DNA of 8,717 bases, taken from positions 1 through 8,717 of the forward strand of contig JAKLLP010000076.1 of the NCBI GenBank assembly GCA_023150055.1, in the 5' to 3' direction. The notes under the pieces are model-generated. The model was not told the origin of the DNA. It ran no database searches and worked only from the letters and a program-made list of their open reading frames with translations. Position numbers and translations under genes: made by a program. Below are positions 5,802 through 8,717 of the stretch, piece by piece (within the stretch, counting starts at the first letter, position 1; each line of letters opens with the position of its first letter). The DNA is from Gammaproteobacteria bacterium (GTDB taxonomy: Bacteria > Pseudomonadota > Gammaproteobacteria > Steroidobacterales > GCA-2729495).

Positions 5802-5831
5802 GCCTGACCTGTATCAAGGGGTGGTCAGGCG
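5801..5831. promoter_or_regulatory. Perfect 9-bp dyad upstream of the operon, candidate operator
   Basis: CGCCTGACC (5801-5809) and GGTCAGGCG (5823-5831) are exact reverse complements, spaced so that their centres are 22 bases (about two helical turns) apart. The dyad centre lies about 60 bases before the predicted transcription start at the GTG of the FAD subunit, a normal place for an activator or repressor site. It abuts the REP-like pair, so it may instead be the edge of that element. Confidence 0.4.
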
Positions 5832-5865
5832 CGAGCGCATAACCTCGTCTCTTCGCCGACTTCGC

Positions 5866-5871
5866 TAGAAT
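5866..5871 (+). promoter_or_regulatory. Putative -10 box placing the transcript start at the GTG start codon
   Basis: TAGAAT (five of six matches to TATAAT) ends six bases before GTG 5878, so a transcript starting at the usual distance would begin at the start codon. No clear -35 is visible, and no Shine-Dalgarno lies between it and the start. The arrangement mirrors that before the GST gene. Confidence 0.4.
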
Positions 5872-5877
5872 CGCCGG

Positions 5878-6879
5878 GTGCAGCTCCCTCCATTCGAATA
5901 CATCCGGCCCACGAGCCTGGGTCACGCCCTTGAACTGCTCGCCGCCCCGGGCGGCCGCGCGGCTGCGCTCGCGGGCGGCACCGACCTCGTCATCGCCATG
6001 CGTCAGCGGCTGAGCACCCCCGCGGTGGTCGTCGGCATCGGCGCCCTTCCCGAGCTGAAGAGCTTCGAAGTGGCCGAGGATGGGGGCCTGCGCATCGGCG
6101 CCGGCTGCACGCTCACCTTCCTCGCCGAGCACCCGGTCGTGCGCGAGCGTCATCCCTCGCTCGCCGCCGCCATCCGCTCGGTCGGCTCCCGTCACGTGCG
6201 CAATACCGCCACGCTCGGCGGTAACCTCAATCTGCCGACCCGCTGCTGGTACACCAACCAGAGCGAGGACTGGCGCCGGGCGCGCCCGCCCTGTTTCAAG
6301 ACCAACGGCGATATCTGCTACGTGATCCGCAGCGCGAAAGAATGTTTTGCGCTGAACAGCGCCGACAGCGCCACCGCGCTCCTGACGCTCGGCGCGCGCC
6401 TCACGATCGCGAGCGCGAGCGGTTCACGCGAGCTGCCGCTCGCGGAGTTCTACCGCAACGATGGACTGGCGCCGACCACGCTCGGTCCGGGCGAGCTCGT
6501 CACGGCCGTGCACGTGCCGGCGCACCGCGATCGCACCGCGTTCATCAAGATCGCTCCGCGTACCGGGCTCGACTACGGGCTTGCGACGATTGCGGCCGCC
6601 GTCACCGGCAGCAACCGCAAGGTGACCTCGGTACGGCTGGTGGTCGGCAGCATCGTTTCCTGGCCTGCGCCGCTCCCGGGCCCGGCTCGCATCATCGAGG
6701 AGGGCGGGCTGACAGGTGAAGCCATCGAGGCGGCGGCCGAGGCCGCGCGCGGGGATCTCGGCGAGGTGACCAATCTCTATTCGTCCTCCGGTTACAAGCG
6801 CCGCCTGGTGCGGGCGCTGGTACGCCGCGCGCTCGAGGACATCCGCCGCCAGAAGCTGCCCGCCCGGGAGGCCGCATGA
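5878..6879 (+). CDS. Molybdenum hydroxylase FAD subunit with extra [4Fe-4S] loop (4-hydroxybenzoyl-CoA reductase beta-like)
   Basis: This 333-residue subunit belongs to the xanthine oxidase family medium (CoxM-like) chain. FAD-binding motifs are LAGGTDL (31-37) and NTATLGGNL (109-117). Between residues 123 and 156 there is an insertion with four cysteines, C123, C139, C147 and C156 (C-x15-C-x7-C-x8-C), within RCWYTNQSEDWRRARPPC, FKTNGDIC and YVIRSAKEC. This spacing and context (NQSxxWR) are, from memory, those of the loop holding the additional [4Fe-4S] cluster in the beta subunit of 4-hydroxybenzoyl-CoA reductase (HcrB/HbaD), where electrons run from ferredoxin to substrate. Ordinary CoxM-type chains lack it and are about 40 residues shorter. 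The role is electron transfer via FAD, in the cytoplasm. GTG start at 5878, apparently leaderless; the stop overlaps the next gene as ATGA. The substrate of the complex is not established. Confidence 0.93.
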   Translation: MQLPPFEYIRPTSLGHALELLAAPGGRAAALAGGTDLVIAMRQRLSTPAVVVGIGALPELKSFEVAEDGGLRIGAGCTLTFLAEHPVVRERHPSLAAAIRSVGSRHVRNTATLGGNLNLPTRCWYTNQSEDWRRARPPCFKTNGDICYVIRSAKECFALNSADSATALLTLGARLTIASASGSRELPLAEFYRNDGLAPTTLGPGELVTAVHVPAHRDRTAFIKIAPRTGLDYGLATIAAAVTGSNRKVTSVRLVVGSIVSWPAPLPGPARIIEEGGLTGEAIEAAAEAARGDLGEVTNLYSSSGYKRRLVRALVRRALEDIRRQKLPAREAA

Positions 6880-7391
6880 AAAAACAATTCATCCGGCTGA
6901 CGGTAAACGGCGACACGCGCGAGATCGCGGTGGCGCCGAACCAGGCGCTGGTGGAGGTGATCCGCGACCAGTTCGGCCTCACCGGCACCAAGCGGGGCTG
7001 CACCAGCGGCAGCTGCGGCGTGTGCACCGTGAACGGCGCGCCGGGCGAGGCGGTGCTCTCCTGCCTGGAACTCGCCATCGAGTGGGATGGCCGCTCGCTC
7101 ACCACGATCGAGAGCGTGGAGCAGAACGGGCAGCTCAGCCCCCTGCAGCAGGCCTTCTGGGAGCTCGGTGCGGTGCAGTGCGGCTTTTGCACGCCGGGGC
7201 TCATCATGAGCGCGAAGGCGCTGCTCGATGCCAATCCCGCCGCCGACGCGGAGGCGATCAACGAGGCGCTCGCCGGCGCCATCTGCCGCTGCACGGGACA
7301 TATAAAGGTAAAGGAGGCGGTGGCCAGGGCGGTCGAGGTGATGGCCGCTGCCAATGCCGTCAAGGAAGGGTCGGATGGCGCGCAAGGCTGA
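6876..7391 (+). CDS. Molybdenum hydroxylase two-[2Fe-2S] subunit (gamma; CoxS/HcrC-like)
   Basis: The 171-residue product has the two iron-sulfur domains of the small chain of xanthine oxidase-family enzymes. The plant-ferredoxin-like domain carries GCTSGSCGVC with C42, C47, C50 and the fourth ligand C63 (VLSCLELA). The four-helix domain carries QCGFCTPG (C102, C105) and CRCTGH (C137, C139), which hold the cluster nearest the molybdenum cofactor. All eight ligands are intact, so it should pass electrons between the FAD/[4Fe-4S] subunit and the molybdenum site. The start ATG at 6876 overlaps the upstream stop by four bases (ATGA) and has GGGAGG four bases before it, showing translational coupling. 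The C-terminal tail after residue 155 is short and low in complexity, and its last 17 bases overlap the next gene. There is no Tat or Sec signal; assembly is cytoplasmic. Confidence 0.96.
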   Translation: MKKQFIRLTVNGDTREIAVAPNQALVEVIRDQFGLTGTKRGCTSGSCGVCTVNGAPGEAVLSCLELAIEWDGRSLTTIESVEQNGQLSPLQQAFWELGAVQCGFCTPGLIMSAKALLDANPAADAEAINEALAGAICRCTGHIKVKEAVARAVEVMAAANAVKEGSDGAQG

Positions 7392-8717
7392 TTTCAGCGC
7401 GGTCGGCCGGAGCCAGCCGCGGCTCGACGGCGCCGCCAAGCTGACGGGCCGTTCCGAATTCGCCGACGACGTGCGGCTGCCGGGCATGCTCCACGGGCGC
7501 ATCGTCAGGAGCCCCCATCCACGCGCGAAGATCCTCCACATCGACACCAGCGCCGCCGAGAGCCTGCCCGGCGTGAAAGCCGTGGTGACCCGTGCGGATG
7601 CGCCGCGCATGTGGATCGGCATGCATCAGCCGCTCTTCGACGAGACGGTGAACTTCATCGGCCACGAGGTGGCCGCCGTCGCCGCGATCGACGAGGCCAC
7701 CGCTGCCGAGGCGGCCGCCCTGGTGCGCGTGGAATACGAGCCGCTGCCCGCGATCACCGCGCTCGACAAGGCGCTCGAGCCGGGCGCTCCGCAGCTGCAC
7801 CCCAAGGCGCCCGGCAATATCTCGTGGGAACAGAGCGAGGTGCACGGCGACCCGGACCGCGTGCTCGCCGAGTGTGCGCACGTGCGCGAGGACGAGTACT
7901 TCACCAACCCGAGTCACAACTGCTACGCGGAGTTTCACGTCGCGGTGGCGGACTTCTCCCGCGGGGACAAGCTCACCGCGTGGACGCCGAGCCAGACGGC
8001 GATCCTGTTCCAGAAGGCGCTCGCGGCCGGTTTCGGCCTCTCCGACGGGCAGGTGCGGCTGATGACGCTCAACACCGGCGGCGGCTTCACCGGCAGGAGC
8101 GCAGTGCGGCCGCATCACTTCATCGCCGGGGTGCTGTCGCGCAAGGCGGGCCGGCCGGTGAAGCTGCGGGCCATGGGCGACGAGGAGTTTCTCATGTGCC
8201 GGGCGGGCGGGCGCACCGTCTACCGCTTCCGCTCCGGCGCGGATGCAAACGGGCGGCTGCGAGTGGTGGAGGCGGACCTCCTGTTCGACTCCGGCGCCTA
8301 CGTCGAGTCGCAGATGATCGTCACGGTGCTCACCAAGTCCTACCTGCACCTGCTCTACCGGATCGAGGCGAGCCGTTATCGCGGCCGGCTCGTCGCCACC
8401 AACAACATGCCGTATTACTTCCATCACGGTGGCGGGCTTGCGCAGATGCAGTTCGGCTGGGGGCAGCACATGGACGCGCTCGCCCGGGACATCGGCATGG
8501 ACCCGGTCGAGTTCCAGCTGGTGAATGCCGTGGAGAAGGGCCACACGACCATGACCGGGTCCTACTTCGGCAGTTGCGGCCTGAAGGAGTGCATCACCAG
8601 GGCGACCCGCAAGGCCGGCTGGCTGCGCAAGCGCGGCAAGCAGCCGAAGTACAAGGGCATTGGCCTCGGCATCGGCGCCATGGCCTCGGGCGCGAAGGGT
8701 GTGTTCAAGCACGACAC
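7375..8717 (+). CDS. Molybdenum hydroxylase large (molybdopterin) subunit, partial at right edge
   Basis: The frame from ATG 7375 is open to the window end (447 codons seen; full chains are about 750-800 residues, so over a third is missing). GGAAGGG lies five bases upstream, and the start overlaps the preceding gene by 17 bases. Residues about 18-125 are the aldehyde oxidase a/b hammerhead domain (LTGRSEFADDVRLPGMLHGR, RSPHPRAKI, GHEVAAVAA). From about 135 the molybdopterin-binding domain begins: TAWTPSQTAILF with Q207, then GGGFTGR (235-241) where most members have GGGFGGK, then RPVKLRAMGDEEFLM. At 340-354, LVATNNMPYYFHHGGG stands where relatives have an Arg-Gly-Phe/His-Gly loop. Neighbours suggest a 4-hydroxybenzoyl-CoA reductase-like complex, but these changes at pocket motifs argue for a different substrate. 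The catalytic Glu of the family lies beyond the window. Confidence 0.93.
   Translation, partial: MARKADFSAVGRSQPRLDGAAKLTGRSEFADDVRLPGMLHGRIVRSPHPRAKILHIDTSAAESLPGVKAVVTRADAPRMWIGMHQPLFDETVNFIGHEVAAVAAIDEATAAEAAALVRVEYEPLPAITALDKALEPGAPQLHPKAPGNISWEQSEVHGDPDRVLAECAHVREDEYFTNPSHNCYAEFHVAVADFSRGDKLTAWTPSQTAILFQKALAAGFGLSDGQVRLMTLNTGGGFTGRSAVRPHHFIAGVLSRKAGRPVKLRAMGDEEFLMCRAGGRTVYRFRSGADANGRLRVVEADLLFDSGAYVESQMIVTVLTKSYLHLLYRIEASRYRGRLVATNNMPYYFHHGGGLAQMQFGWGQHMDALARDIGMDPVEFQLVNAVEKGHTTMTGSYFGSCGLKECITRATRKAGWLRKRGKQPKYKGIGLGIGAMASGAKGVFKHD

Larger units (their letters stand above)
5508..5877. other. Divergent intergenic region between SYLF gene and molybdenum-hydroxylase operon
   Basis: There is no gene in these 370 bases. 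From left to right they hold the SYLF ribosome site and a leader of roughly 65 bases, the SYLF promoter (5579-5606), a G-rich stretch with a run of eight G (5700-5707), a REP-like inverted pair (5714-5801), a perfect 9-bp dyad (5801-5831) and a -10-like hexamer just before the operon's first start codon. The short frames across the REP-like pair are not credible genes. Confidence 0.7.

Noticed and set aside
5641..5868. 75-codon plus-strand frame across the REP-like pair
   Set aside because: It consists mostly of the inverted repeat and a G-run and shows no protein features.
7360..8712. 450-codon open frame on the minus strand
   Set aside because: It is antisense to the molybdopterin subunit, whose plus-strand frame is open to the window edge and carries clear family motifs. 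The minus-strand product is Arg/His/Ala/Gly-rich with no domain, the usual shadow in GC-rich DNA.

Overview
The window is high-GC, gene-dense bacterial DNA, most likely from a proteobacterium and probably a gammaproteobacterium. Grounds: a VPLPA/PEP-CTERM-type secreted protein, a DUF4404 protein, a DUF3391 + HD-GYP protein, and a REP-like inverted pair of the kind mobilised by RAYT transposases. This placement is an inference from gene content; no rRNA or other marker is present.

Layout. At the left edge, on the minus strand, lies a hicB-hicA toxin-antitoxin pair; hicA is cut by the window edge. It is followed by a plus-strand secreted protein with an eroded VPLPA-CTERM tail (694-1434), a small minus-strand DUF4404 protein (1519-1782), a plus-strand DUF3391/HD-GYP protein with a damaged HD motif (1995-3185), and a plus-strand omega-like glutathione S-transferase (3297-3977). 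Next comes about 730 bases with no convincing gene but several strong inverted repeats (3978-4706). On the minus strand, 4707-5507 encodes a secreted SYLF/Ysc84-type protein with its own promoter and a clear intrinsic terminator. The 5508-5877 intergenic region holds that promoter, a REP-like inverted pair and a perfect 9-bp dyad.

The right third is a tightly coupled plus-strand operon for a three-subunit molybdenum hydroxylase of the xanthine oxidase family: FAD subunit (5878-6879), two-[2Fe-2S] subunit (6876-7391) and molybdopterin subunit (7375 to the right edge, still open). The FAD subunit carries an inserted loop with four cysteines spaced C-x15-C-x7-C-x8-C, the signature of the extra [4Fe-4S] cluster in the beta subunit of 4-hydroxybenzoyl-CoA reductase. 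The large subunit, however, departs from usual family motifs near the active site. A 4-hydroxybenzoyl-CoA-reductase-like enzyme of unassigned substrate is therefore the most interesting item here.

The remaining genes look like independent single-gene units. Two plus-strand genes (GST and the FAD subunit) have a TAGAAT/TAGACT -10-like hexamer only 6-7 bases before the start codon, which suggests leaderless transcripts.
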